This document shows, one piece after another, positions 56,726 to 64,000 of a DNA stretch of 64,000 nucleotides. Location of the stretch: contig NZ_JACNYK010000001.1 of assembly GCF_014692505.1 (NCBI RefSeq), forward strand, positions 1,559,922 to 1,623,921, given 5' to 3'. The position numbers were made by a program, and so were the translations under genes. Position 1 is the first letter of the stretch. Every line of letters starts with the position of its first letter. Below the pieces are notes generated by a model. The model was not told the origin of the DNA, did no database searches, and saw only the letters and a list, made by a program, of their open reading frames with translations. The DNA is from Sphingobacterium arenae (lineage in GTDB: Bacteria > Bacteroidota > Bacteroidia > Sphingobacteriales > Sphingobacteriaceae).

Positions 56726-57727
56726 ATGCTAAAAAAGTATGTTGGCTATAGCACATTGATGTGTTTATTAACAGCAAGTTTGATTTCCTGTAACAACGGA
56801 ACAACGGAACAAAAACAGAAAGAGGAAATACATAATGCCGCTACACAGGTGGTGCCCGAAGAGGCGGAAGGACTGATCGGGCGATGGGATATCACAGTCG
56901 ATAAAGAAGGCAAGGAAGCGCCATCTTGGTTGGAAGTGAAACTGTCGGGATTTAATGTATTAGTAGGATCTTTTGTCGCGGATGCGGGAAGTGCTCGACC
57001 TATTTCGTTTATTCAACTCAAAGAGGGGAAGTTTTCATTTCAGATTCCACCCCAATGGGAAGGAGGAGATGGATTCTTTACAATCGAAGGTGAATTAGTA
57101 GGGGATGGAATCAAAGGTACGATTACAACTAATAAAGGGAACAAATTCGATTTCACTGGGGTGAAGGCTCCCTATCTCGTTCGTACAGGCGAAGCACAAT
57201 GGGGAGAGCCTATCGAGCTTTTCAATGGAAAAGATCTTGCCGGATGGAAGACTTCGGGTGATAATAGTCAATGGATGGTAGAAGGTGGTATCTTGATTAA
57301 CAAGGAAACAGGAGCTAATCTGATTAGTGAACAGAAATTTGATGATTTTAAGCTTATTGCAGAGTTTCGTTATAAAGAAGGAGCTAATTCGGGAATCTAT
57401 TTGAGAGGCCGCTACGAAGTACAGATCGAGGACTCGCCAAAGGATAGACATCCAGGATCTATGTATTTCGGTGGGGTATACGGTTTTCTATCGCCCAGTG
57501 AGATTGCTACATTAGGACCGAATGAATGGAATACATATGAGATAACGTTACGTGGACGTATGGTGACGATCGTGGCGAATGGAAAAACAATCATCAGCAA
57601 CCAAGAGATTCCCGGTATTACAGGAGGTGCTTTGGATAGTAAAGAAGGCGATCCAGGGCCGATTTATTTACAGGGTGATCACACAGGCGTAGAATTTAGG
57701 AAGATCACGGTTATCCCGGGAAAATAA
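56726..57727 (+). CDS. DUF1080 (3-keto-disaccharide hydrolase-like) lipoprotein
   Basis: The 333-residue protein has a lipoprotein signal (Cys22 in SLISCNNG). The N-terminal small beta domain (about 45-150) contains LIGRWDITVDKEGKEAPSWL. The C-terminal concanavalin-like DUF1080 domain (about 155-333) contains PIELFNGKDLAGWKTSGD, EFRYKEGANSGIYLRGRYE and VEFRKITVIP. DUF1080 proteins include enzymes that hydrolyse 3-keto-glycosides made by sugar 3-dehydrogenases; many others are uncharacterised. No partner 3-dehydrogenase (GMC or Gfo/Idh/MocA) is in the window, so the role here is open. It ends 84 bases before a strong bidirectional terminator. Confidence 0.85.
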   Translation: MLKKYVGYSTLMCLLTASLISCNNGTTEQKQKEEIHNAATQVVPEEAEGLIGRWDITVDKEGKEAPSWLEVKLSGFNVLVGSFVADAGSARPISFIQLKEGKFSFQIPPQWEGGDGFFTIEGELVGDGIKGTITTNKGNKFDFTGVKAPYLVRTGEAQWGEPIELFNGKDLAGWKTSGDNSQWMVEGGILINKETGANLISEQKFDDFKLIAEFRYKEGANSGIYLRGRYEVQIEDSPKDRHPGSMYFGGVYGFLSPSEIATLGPNEWNTYEITLRGRMVTIVANGKTIISNQEIPGITGGALDSKEGDPGPIYLQGDHTGVEFRKITVIPGK

Positions 57728-57810
57728 CAAGCTTTTTTGCTAACAGATAGCGGTCAGTTTTAATAGATGACCTTAAATTGAACAGAGGAGAAGCTTGTTC
57801 TTGAAAAATT

Positions 57811-57848
57811 GCATATGCATTTTCGCGAAAATGCATATGCGTTTTTTT
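57811..57848. terminator. Bidirectional intrinsic terminator
   Basis: Positions 57811-57840 form a perfect 30-base palindrome (15-bp arms meeting at CGCG), followed by GTTTTTTT on the plus strand and preceded by AAAAATT, which is a T-run on the minus strand. It separates the convergent DUF1080 and DUF4374 genes. Confidence 0.9.
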
Positions 57849-57903
57849 ACAAAGTATAAGTTGTTCGGTAATAGTGAATTATGCTTTTTGTGAACCCAGG
57901 CCG

Positions 57904-59184
57904 TTAGTTTCCGACTTTTACTTTATGCAATCCCGATACAGAACCACCCGAAGTAACTTTAAACAGCTCGGTAGCAGAATTTGTAGAAGGATTATATTCA
58001 AAATAACCGTTGCTGCTGCCGTCTTTCGTATTGACACGAAGTAATATCTTGTTATCAATTTCGATAGCACAAAAGGCTGCACCCGGATTTGTTACTACTG
58101 GTACACCGCCGATTTTTGTCCGCTCTTTGGAGGCAATATCGATGCTGAAATATTCCCATACATCTTCAAAATTGATATTGCCGGTCGGCCCTCCTGTTAA
58201 CGACGCGTTAGGAATAAGCGTAATGATTTTTCCATCTTTAGCAAATACGGAGACAAATTTACGTGGGCCCTCGCCTGTAATAGCATCCATATCCAAGCTC
58301 CAATCCGAATCAATGTCTGTTTCGTTGGCTTTGATGCGCACAATTTTTGATTTTCCACCCGTGCCTCGGGGATGGACGCCTTGTGTGACGATATATAAAT
58401 CACCATTGGTGTCGAAATCGTACATGTTGTTATCGTTAATATAAGTAATAGCACCTGTATCTTTTATTTTGATGGTTTTTTCATGCTTACTGGTTGCTAT
58501 ATCAATAACAGCAATGTATACATCGGGATAGAAATCATCCCAAAAACCTTTTTGCGTACCGTCTGATGTGGCATAGGTAATGTTGGCAAATAATTTTCCG
58601 TTTTTCACGGACAGGAACTTCTGTCCGATAGCACGATATAAAATTTCAGGTTCATCGGCGCCACGCTCGTTAACAGCCTCTGCCAAATCTATATCGCCGG
58701 TTCTCGATAGTGTTGTCGGATTAAATACTTGAATTTTTAATGGAGAGGCTCCATCCCAATAATACCCTTTCGTTTCATCTACGATGACAAAATTTCCTGT
58801 TCCGTTGGTGGTGTTGTCTCCTGCAATAAACTGTCCAGGTGTAACTTTGCCATCAGCATTTACTTCTAAGCGTTCTATTCCCAATGCATTGGCATCGGTG
58901 CTGAACATTTTGAACAACCAGTTGCCATATGGACGCCAGCCTCCAAATCCTAAACCTTGTAAGCTATTGTTTCCATTATTAATTACATTCCCTGAGGGCA
59001 GCTCATCAAAAGCAGTTGCGTAACCAGGCTTCGTGTTGACATTGTCACTCATGGTGATTAAAACGTATTTGCTTTCCTGGCTCTCATCAGGATCAGGTGT
59101 CGGTCCGTCGTTATCACTACAACCGGCAAAAAGTACCCCGATCGTCAGTGCGATTATTCCAGTTTTGAGTTTTAAAGGTTTCAT
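57904..59184 (-). CDS. DUF4374 lipoprotein, putative siderophore-binding beta-propeller
   Basis: The 426-residue lipoprotein has Cys22 (VLFAGCSDNDG) followed by an acidic stretch that suits surface exposure. The remainder is beta-rich with repeated blade-like segments (KYVLITMSDNV, DGASPLKIQVFNPTTL, DVYIAVIDIATSKHEK, NNMYDFDTNGDLYIV), matching DUF4374. To my knowledge the family includes the xenosiderophore-binding lipoprotein XusB of Bacteroides, which works with a TonB receptor. Here the gene lies 48 bases after a TonB receptor, in the same direction, in a locus with an esterase and a YncE-like protein, all consistent with iron-siderophore uptake. The siderophore itself cannot be predicted. 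Confidence 0.85.
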   Translation of the reverse strand: MKPLKLKTGIIALTIGVLFAGCSDNDGPTPDPDESQESKYVLITMSDNVNTKPGYATAFDELPSGNVINNGNNSLQGLGFGGWRPYGNWLFKMFSTDANALGIERLEVNADGKVTPGQFIAGDNTTNGTGNFVIVDETKGYYWDGASPLKIQVFNPTTLSRTGDIDLAEAVNERGADEPEILYRAIGQKFLSVKNGKLFANITYATSDGTQKGFWDDFYPDVYIAVIDIATSKHEKTIKIKDTGAITYINDNNMYDFDTNGDLYIVTQGVHPRGTGGKSKIVRIKANETDIDSDWSLDMDAITGEGPRKFVSVFAKDGKIITLIPNASLTGGPTGNINFEDVWEYFSIDIASKERTKIGGVPVVTNPGAAFCAIEIDNKILLRVNTKDGSSNGYFEYNPSTNSATELFKVTSGGSVSGLHKVKVGN

Positions 59185-59232
59185 TTTTGTTTATGATTAA
59201 TGATTATACTACTATTTCTTTTTTGTTAATGA

Positions 59233-61632
59233 TTACCCACCTTTAGCTAATGTATAACTCAATTTCAAGTGAAAGCTTCTGCCAGGACGCTGTACCCGAT
59301 AATAGTCATACAGGTTTTTATTGAGCATGTTCCGTATTTCAGCACCAATGTTGACATCGCCCGATGGTAATTTATAAGTAAAGCCAGCATTCAATAAATG
59401 TTGATTCGGAATTCGGAGGTTGGAATTGATATTTGCTTGTCCGGACAGTCCCAGAAAGCCGCCCGGCTCCAAATCCTTCCGTATCGTTTCCAAATAAAAC
59501 TCCCGCAGGAAATTATAATGAACAAAGACCTTGAGATTGTCGTTTTGGGAGAGAATAGCACTGTGGTTTGACTGTATACCGGCATTGGCAAAGAAGTAAG
59601 GCGTATTCCGCAACCGGGCATTGTTTTTCCATCGATCTGTTTCGTCTGTAATGCCGAATAATCGAAGGTTTTGCCAAGTGGCATTACCACTTAAGGTGTA
59701 GTGGGTGGCGAAATGATAATTGAGGTCCAGATCAAAACCAAATCCTTTTACGTTTTCCTGGTTTTGGTACTGAGCATTCGGTGCTTGTATCGGAACAAGT
59801 AAAATAAGACCTTTCGTACGACGATAAAATCCATTGGCTTCTACCGTAAGACGTCCGCCAATAACCTGTTGATAGCCTAAACTCGCGTTGAAACTCTTTT
59901 CGGGATTCAACTCGAAATTGGGCACCACAAAAATATTATTCCCAAATAGCTCTTCTCTTTCTGGAAGGCGATAGGTATATTCTAAAGATCCCCGGATAAA
60001 GGCGCTTGGCGTTAGCCGGTATCGCAGTGCTTCCGCAATACCCCAATAATTTCCGGATAGCCGACGCTTGTCTGCTTCTGTGACACCTGTAGAAAACCAC
60101 GTGTTTTGGATGCCGGAAGCGCTGTAGTGATAAAATTTCCCCATTAACTGGTTGTGCAGTTTCTCATCCAGCCAGTATTTATCCAGGGATAATCCATATA
60201 TCTGCTTTTGATAGGTTGACTCCAAGGAAAGAACATCAATATCTGTATCTTGTAAACGCTGTCCATAGGGATCTTCACCATCGCGTCTAACGTCGGTAAA
60301 GATGTAATTAAAACCCAGTGATGTACTACTGTTGATTTGATACCCAATGTTGGTCCGTAGTACGGTCTGCCGTTCGTGAATTTTGGAAAGCGAGGGTAAA
60401 CGACTTTCTCCCGGAGTCGTTTTTGGTGTAAACTCACCATACCAGTCATAACTGCCCATCAACGTATCGATACGACGCGTCTGCAAATTGTTGTAGGATG
60501 CGAACTGGTCAATCGAGAGCCGCCCATCTAGCAATTTTTTCTTGTAACGCAAGCTAGGTGCCACGGTTTGCTGCTTGCCGAGTATTGCACCGTACGGATC
60601 GGTCATCAATGCAGGATGCTGTTGCTCTCGTTCCAATGCGAACGCCGCCACGCTTAGACGAAGCTCGTCTGCCCAATTACGGTTTTGGATATTGACATAC
60701 GCCTCACCGTAGGAATGTTGAAATGCATTGTGAAACATGCGCATATCCATATATTCCAGGTTGGCGGTATTCGGGTTACGCACACCCACGAAGGCATTAT
60801 AATCGTTGTCGGAGTGATTGAAGAAAAGCTCCGTACCATACGACCATTTTTGATCTTTTGTTTCGTGAGCCGCCGTTACCCCTAAACGATGCGTGTTGAA
60901 GGAGCCGATTTCATAAAAAGTGTGCATGTGAGAACCTCTCCGTTTTGCGGAGACGAGGTTGACTGCACCGCCTAAGGCATCCGCGCCTAGTGAAACTGGA
61001 AGTACACCTTTATATACTTCAATTCGCTCCAATGCTTCCAAGGGTAGACTGGCAATATTGTAGCCATCTCCCATATAGTCTAAAGGAATACCGTCTTTAA
61101 AATACTTAATCGCTTTGCCTTGAAATCCATTAATGGATATTTCCGGGCGACCACCCAATCCACCATTTTGTCTTATTCGTACACCAGTACTTCGATTCAT
61201 TAAATCAGTTAAGGTAGTTGCCTGTGTAGAAACTGCTCGTGTATCCACGACCACTGCACGTACGGTCTGCTCTTTCGCCTGCTGTGTTTCTGATTTACCC
61301 AAAACCGTCACCTCCTGCAAGACCTTATCATCTTTAGATAGACGAATTTGTAGTGCCAAATTTTCTTGCGCTAATTTGACAATAGTATCTTGAAAAGCGG
61401 TGTACCCAACCGCAGATACCACCAATATATGTTTACCCGTCGGGATGTTTTTAAGACTAAAATAGCCATTGGAAAGCGCCGTCGTACCGTAGTTTCCTAC
61501 TTGCACCGTAGCATCCCCGAGCGGAATTCCGTCTTCATTGTGCACATACCCTGTTACTACGTCGGTTGTTTGTGCCAGTATAAACTTGGACAAAAAAAAC
61601 AGAACCGATAGCATGTATATTTTATAGCGCAT
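59233..61632 (-). CDS. TonB-dependent siderophore-type receptor
   Basis: The 799-residue receptor has a signal peptide (residues 1-20, ending FILAQ). A carboxypeptidase-like beta-sandwich (DVVTGYVHNEDGIPLGDATV, about 24-105) and a plug (TTLTDLMNRSTGVRIRQNGG, ISINGFQGKAIKYFKDGIPL, RIEVYKGVLPVSLGADALGG) follow. The barrel ends FHLKLSYTLAKGG. The length, the non-SusC plug and the lack of a SusD partner fit siderophore, metal or cofactor receptors such as those of the FecA/YncD kind. It is first in a two-gene unit with the DUF4374 lipoprotein. A promoter with the -7 element TATATTTG overlaps a Fur-box-like palindrome ahead of it. Substrate inferred from context. Confidence 0.9.
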   Translation of the reverse strand: MRYKIYMLSVLFFLSKFILAQTTDVVTGYVHNEDGIPLGDATVQVGNYGTTALSNGYFSLKNIPTGKHILVVSAVGYTAFQDTIVKLAQENLALQIRLSKDDKVLQEVTVLGKSETQQAKEQTVRAVVVDTRAVSTQATTLTDLMNRSTGVRIRQNGGLGGRPEISINGFQGKAIKYFKDGIPLDYMGDGYNIASLPLEALERIEVYKGVLPVSLGADALGGAVNLVSAKRRGSHMHTFYEIGSFNTHRLGVTAAHETKDQKWSYGTELFFNHSDNDYNAFVGVRNPNTANLEYMDMRMFHNAFQHSYGEAYVNIQNRNWADELRLSVAAFALEREQQHPALMTDPYGAILGKQQTVAPSLRYKKKLLDGRLSIDQFASYNNLQTRRIDTLMGSYDWYGEFTPKTTPGESRLPSLSKIHERQTVLRTNIGYQINSSTSLGFNYIFTDVRRDGEDPYGQRLQDTDIDVLSLESTYQKQIYGLSLDKYWLDEKLHNQLMGKFYHYSASGIQNTWFSTGVTEADKRRLSGNYWGIAEALRYRLTPSAFIRGSLEYTYRLPEREELFGNNIFVVPNFELNPEKSFNASLGYQQVIGGRLTVEANGFYRRTKGLILLVPIQAPNAQYQNQENVKGFGFDLDLNYHFATHYTLSGNATWQNLRLFGITDETDRWKNNARLRNTPYFFANAGIQSNHSAILSQNDNLKVFVHYNFLREFYLETIRKDLEPGGFLGLSGQANINSNLRIPNQHLLNAGFTYKLPSGDVNIGAEIRNMLNKNLYDYYRVQRPGRSFHLKLSYTLAKGG

Positions 61633-61657
61633 GGATTATTCTTCCTAATAATTGCTG

Positions 61658-61688
61658 CAAATATAAGGTAATTTAGATTAAATTTAAA
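61658..61688 (-). promoter_or_regulatory. Bacteroidota-type -33/-7 promoter of the TonB receptor
   Basis: On the minus strand TTTA (61688-61685, one base off TTTG) and TATATTTG (61665-61658, perfect TAnnTTTG) are 19 bases apart, the expected spacing. The start codon is at 61632, leaving a leader of about 18-20 bases. Confidence 0.6.
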
Positions 61689-61689
61689 T
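61671..61689. promoter_or_regulatory. Fur-box-like palindrome overlapping the TonB receptor promoter
   Basis: ATTTAGATT-A-AATTTAAAT is a 9-1-9 inverted repeat with one mismatch. It sits between the -7 and -33 elements of the receptor promoter, where a repressor would block it. The regulator is not identified. Confidence 0.5.
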
Positions 61690-61703
61690 AACTCTTGTTA
61701 TTT

Positions 61704-61722
61704 GTTTAGAATCTATCTAAAT
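61704..61722. promoter_or_regulatory. Second related palindrome on the esterase side
   Basis: GTTTAGAATCTATCTAAAT shares the TTTAGA half-site with the palindrome at 61671; TTTAGA and TCTAAA form perfect 6-bp arms around a 5-base spacer. The two centres are 33 bases apart, about three helical turns. Confidence 0.45.
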
Positions 61723-61772
61723 TAGCGCCAATTTATAGTTCCGGCTTAACGCAGGGTTTAATTTATCTAGGC

Positions 61773-62912
61773 ATGTCAAAGAAAACGTTTACGGTAGTCA
61801 TCCATATTTTGAACAACAGCAATAATTTTGTTGGTGAGCCGTGTTATTTGACAAGCAATCTTAGTAATTGGCAGGTGGATGCGCATCCGGTAGGTTTGAT
61901 ACCACCGCTAGGGAAAAAAACAAGCGTGGTACTTGAGGGATTGGAAGAAAGTGAACTGGAGTTTAAGATTACAAGAGGGGGGTGGGATACATTAAATACT
62001 GCGGCAAACGGCGAGCTTCTCGCGCCACATCGCATAGATGTTAGTCGTTGTTCCGAGATGGAGGTCACCATTGATGGCTGGCGTGATAAATTTCCTTCAT
62101 CTACGGCGAGTCCGCAGGTGCATGTCTTGGCGGATAGGTTCTATTTTCCATATCTCGACACATACCGTAGGATATGGATTTATCTGCCGAAAGATTATCA
62201 ATATTCAGATAAACAATATCCCGTGTTATATATGCATGATGGCCAACATCTTTTTGATGAAGCGACATCGGTGGGGAGAACGGGACCAGTGGAATGGATG
62301 GTAGACGAGACCATCGATGCCGCAAGTCGTCAGGCGATTGTTATTGGAATCGAGCATCCCAATCAAACAGCCGACAGGACTCGCGAGTTTCTGCTTTTTC
62401 CATTTAGAGAGGTCGATGAACCGGTCGGACATTTATACCTGCGTGATATCGTGGAAATACTGAAACCTTATGTAGACAAGCATTATCGAACGTTAGCAGA
62501 TAAAAGGCATACAGGCATGGTAGGCAGTTCATTCGGCGGTTTGCTTACACTTTACGCGGGCGCGCTCCATGCCAATGTATTTGGTACGTTAGGTGTTTTT
62601 TCGCCATCGATTTGGACAGGGAAGCAGCAGCTGGCTGATCTTTTTTCGATAAAATTGGAAAGCAATCCCTGTTTGCTCTGTGGACAATGCTATTATTTTT
62701 ATGCCGGTGGCAGGGAAAAACGTAGAAATGCACCAGAGGGGGAAGGTGATATGCGAGCGGATATGCTGGACTTTATTGATACGCATAAAAAAGCGATGTG
62801 TGTAAAAATCATGATTGATATTGATGAAGAGGGGAAACATGGTGCGTTGTATTGGCAAAAAGCTTTTACCCGTTTTTATGAACGCTGGCAGCAAGAAATT
62901 TCAGACAATTAA
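61773..62912 (+). CDS. Cytoplasmic esterase of the enterochelin esterase / esterase D family
   Basis: The 379-residue protein has no signal peptide. An N-terminal Ig/CBM20-like beta-sandwich (about 1-110, NNSNNFVGEPCYLTSNLSNW) precedes an esterase-D alpha/beta-hydrolase (about 115-375). The hydrolase shows RRIWIYLPKDYQYSDKQYP, YMHDGQHLFD, the nucleophile Ser253 in GMVGSSFGGLLTLY and a C-terminal His in EEGKHGALYW. N-terminal sandwich plus hydrolase is the layout of Fes/IroD-type ferric-siderophore esterases. Cytoplasmic location, divergence from a TonB receptor and shared palindromic operators favour siderophore hydrolysis with iron release. A carbohydrate esterase role is possible but less likely without export. 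Confidence 0.82.
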   Translation: MSKKTFTVVIHILNNSNNFVGEPCYLTSNLSNWQVDAHPVGLIPPLGKKTSVVLEGLEESELEFKITRGGWDTLNTAANGELLAPHRIDVSRCSEMEVTIDGWRDKFPSSTASPQVHVLADRFYFPYLDTYRRIWIYLPKDYQYSDKQYPVLYMHDGQHLFDEATSVGRTGPVEWMVDETIDAASRQAIVIGIEHPNQTADRTREFLLFPFREVDEPVGHLYLRDIVEILKPYVDKHYRTLADKRHTGMVGSSFGGLLTLYAGALHANVFGTLGVFSPSIWTGKQQLADLFSIKLESNPCLLCGQCYYFYAGGREKRRNAPEGEGDMRADMLDFIDTHKKAMCVKIMIDIDEEGKHGALYWQKAFTRFYERWQQEISDN

Positions 62913-62944
62913 CATATAGTAGATTACTTAATTACAATAATTTT

Positions 62945-63985
62945 ATGGTTACGAATAAATTCTTTAAAAAAAGCAACAGAACGAATCTCTTGTTGCTTGC
63001 AGGGCTAGCCGCGTTACCGGCTTTACAAGTGTCTGCTCAACAAGTCGAAAAATCCGCACCAGCCGGTCGCGGTGTATATGAAGCAGTTATTAACCAACAG
63101 GACGGTTTTTTGTATGTTACCGGAGCAGGGTCTCGGACGAGTCCAGGAGGCGCGTTATATAAAATTGATCGGGCAGACCTTTCGATAGTCGACAGTATCA
63201 GGTTGGCGGAAAATCCACCTTTTGGAATCGGAATCAACAATAAAACACAGACGGTGTATACGACCAATACAAGAACGAATTCGGTCAGTGCCGTTGATTT
63301 GAAATCAGGTAAACTGATTGCGACATTTAATCACGGAGGTGAAAAATCGCATACCCGCGAAGTGCTGGTGGATGAAGATAATAATGTTGTATATGTAAGT
63401 GATGTTGGCGATCCAAGCAGTATTTGGGTGATAGACGGCAAGACAAATACGTTTTCGCATCTGATTGAGAATCTTGGTAAAACGCTAACGGGAATGGCTT
63501 TCGCAGGAAGTAAGGACAAGATATACGCCACCATCATGGGTACAAATAGTGTGGCTATAATCAATACGAAGACAAAAAATATAGAGAAAACATTCCCTTC
63601 CGGTGGAGAGTCACCTGTAAATATCATTAGTGACGGCAAACGTTTGTTTGTGACCAATCAGAAATCGGGCACACTCACTGTTTTAGATACCGATGGAACG
63701 CTGTTGAAAACTATTGAAACTGGCGCTGGAGCTATCGGTGTAGCGTATGATCCTGTTAAAAACAGAATATATTCTGCAAATCGCCAAACCGGAACAACAA
63801 CGGTTATTGACGCAAATTCATATGAAATATTAGCTGATTTACAAACAGGTTCTCATCCGAATCACGTAAAAATTGATGCAGAAGGCATAGCCTACGTTAT
63901 CAATAAGACCAAGGGAGGAAGACCGGTGGAAGGTCAACCCGTTGTCGTGGATAACAATGGAGATACGGTGACAAAAATTAATTAA
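62945..63985 (+). CDS. YncE-like secreted beta-propeller protein
   Basis: The 346-residue protein has a signal peptide (about 1-31, ending QVSAQ). Seven propeller repeats with YVTGAG, YTTNTRTNSVSAVDLKSGKL, YVSDVGDPSSIWVIDGKTNT and YSANRQTGTTTVIDANSYE motifs cover the mature protein. The start APAGRGVYEAVINQQDGFLY and the overall layout and length closely match E. coli YncE, which is iron-regulated and encoded beside the TonB receptor YncD. It lies 32 bases after the esterase and is probably co-transcribed with it. The molecular role is unsettled; in this context it may bind a ligand related to the TonB receptor's cargo. Confidence 0.88.
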   Translation: MVTNKFFKKSNRTNLLLLAGLAALPALQVSAQQVEKSAPAGRGVYEAVINQQDGFLYVTGAGSRTSPGGALYKIDRADLSIVDSIRLAENPPFGIGINNKTQTVYTTNTRTNSVSAVDLKSGKLIATFNHGGEKSHTREVLVDEDNNVVYVSDVGDPSSIWVIDGKTNTFSHLIENLGKTLTGMAFAGSKDKIYATIMGTNSVAIINTKTKNIEKTFPSGGESPVNIISDGKRLFVTNQKSGTLTVLDTDGTLLKTIETGAGAIGVAYDPVKNRIYSANRQTGTTTVIDANSYEILADLQTGSHPNHVKIDAEGIAYVINKTKGGRPVEGQPVVVDNNGDTVTKIN

Positions 63986-64000
63986 TTAATACCTTTGTAC

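Noticed and set aside
61773..62912. Feruloyl or acetyl-xylan esterase as primary call
   Set aside because: No export signal, not linked to the xylan operons, and divergent from a non-SusC TonB receptor; siderophore esterase fits better, though the fold family is shared.

Overview
The window is a chromosomal segment of a Bacteroidota bacterium, most likely Sphingobacteriaceae or a close relative. Grounds: SusC/SusD pairs, a hybrid two-component sensor, BACON and DUF1735/DUF4374 lipoproteins, mostly weak Shine-Dalgarno sequences, and at least one good -33/-7 promoter of the Bacteroidota type. No rRNA, tRNA, CRISPR array, transposase or phage gene was seen.

Layout. (1) 1-8317, minus strand: the 5' part of a TonB-dependent receptor, a membrane-anchored TPR/LuxR-type regulator, and a hybrid two-component system (HTCS) that ends in a perfect 18-bp hairpin. 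(2) 8672-17670, plus strand: a compact six-gene operon with a GPH-type sugar importer, GH10 xylanase, cytoplasmic GH43, GH67 alpha-glucuronidase, BACON-GH30 glucuronoxylanase and a GH43 lipoprotein. (3) 17743-18183: a degenerate array of twenty 21-bp units between two convergent operons. (4) 18268-30811, minus strand: the core xylan utilization system in the order SusC, SusD, SusC, SusD, DUF1735 lipoprotein, GH10-like lipoprotein. The last has lost both catalytic glutamates and carries an inserted binding domain. (5) 31473-49902, plus strand: nine genes for stripping side chains from decorated xylan: GH2, GH115, CE1, GH95, GH43, GH43-CBM6, CE20, GH43 and GH3. (6) 50092-56264: a third SusC/SusD pair, with a LacI-family regulator convergent to it and a LacI-type operator ahead of susC. 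(7) 56412-57727: a small basic lipoprotein and a DUF1080 protein. (8) 57904-63985: a TonB receptor/DUF4374 lipoprotein pair divergent from an enterochelin-esterase-like hydrolase and a YncE-like beta-propeller. This looks like an iron or siderophore island, with two Fur-box-like palindromes between the divergent genes.

How the parts fit. Surface GH30 and the SusC/D complexes with the GH10-like binding protein would cut, hold and import glucuronoarabinoxylan fragments. GH115, GH95, CE1, CE20, GH2 and the GH43s remove glucuronic acid, L-galactose, acyl and arabinose groups. GH10, GH67 and GH3 finish the oligosaccharides in the periplasm. The GPH permease brings small products to the cytoplasm, where signal-less GH43 completes hydrolysis. 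The HTCS most likely senses xylo-oligosaccharides and switches on the divergent operons.

The items most worth a second look are the GH10 pseudo-enzyme, the 21-bp heptad array, the putative siderophore island with its operators, and the LacI-controlled third SusC/D pair.
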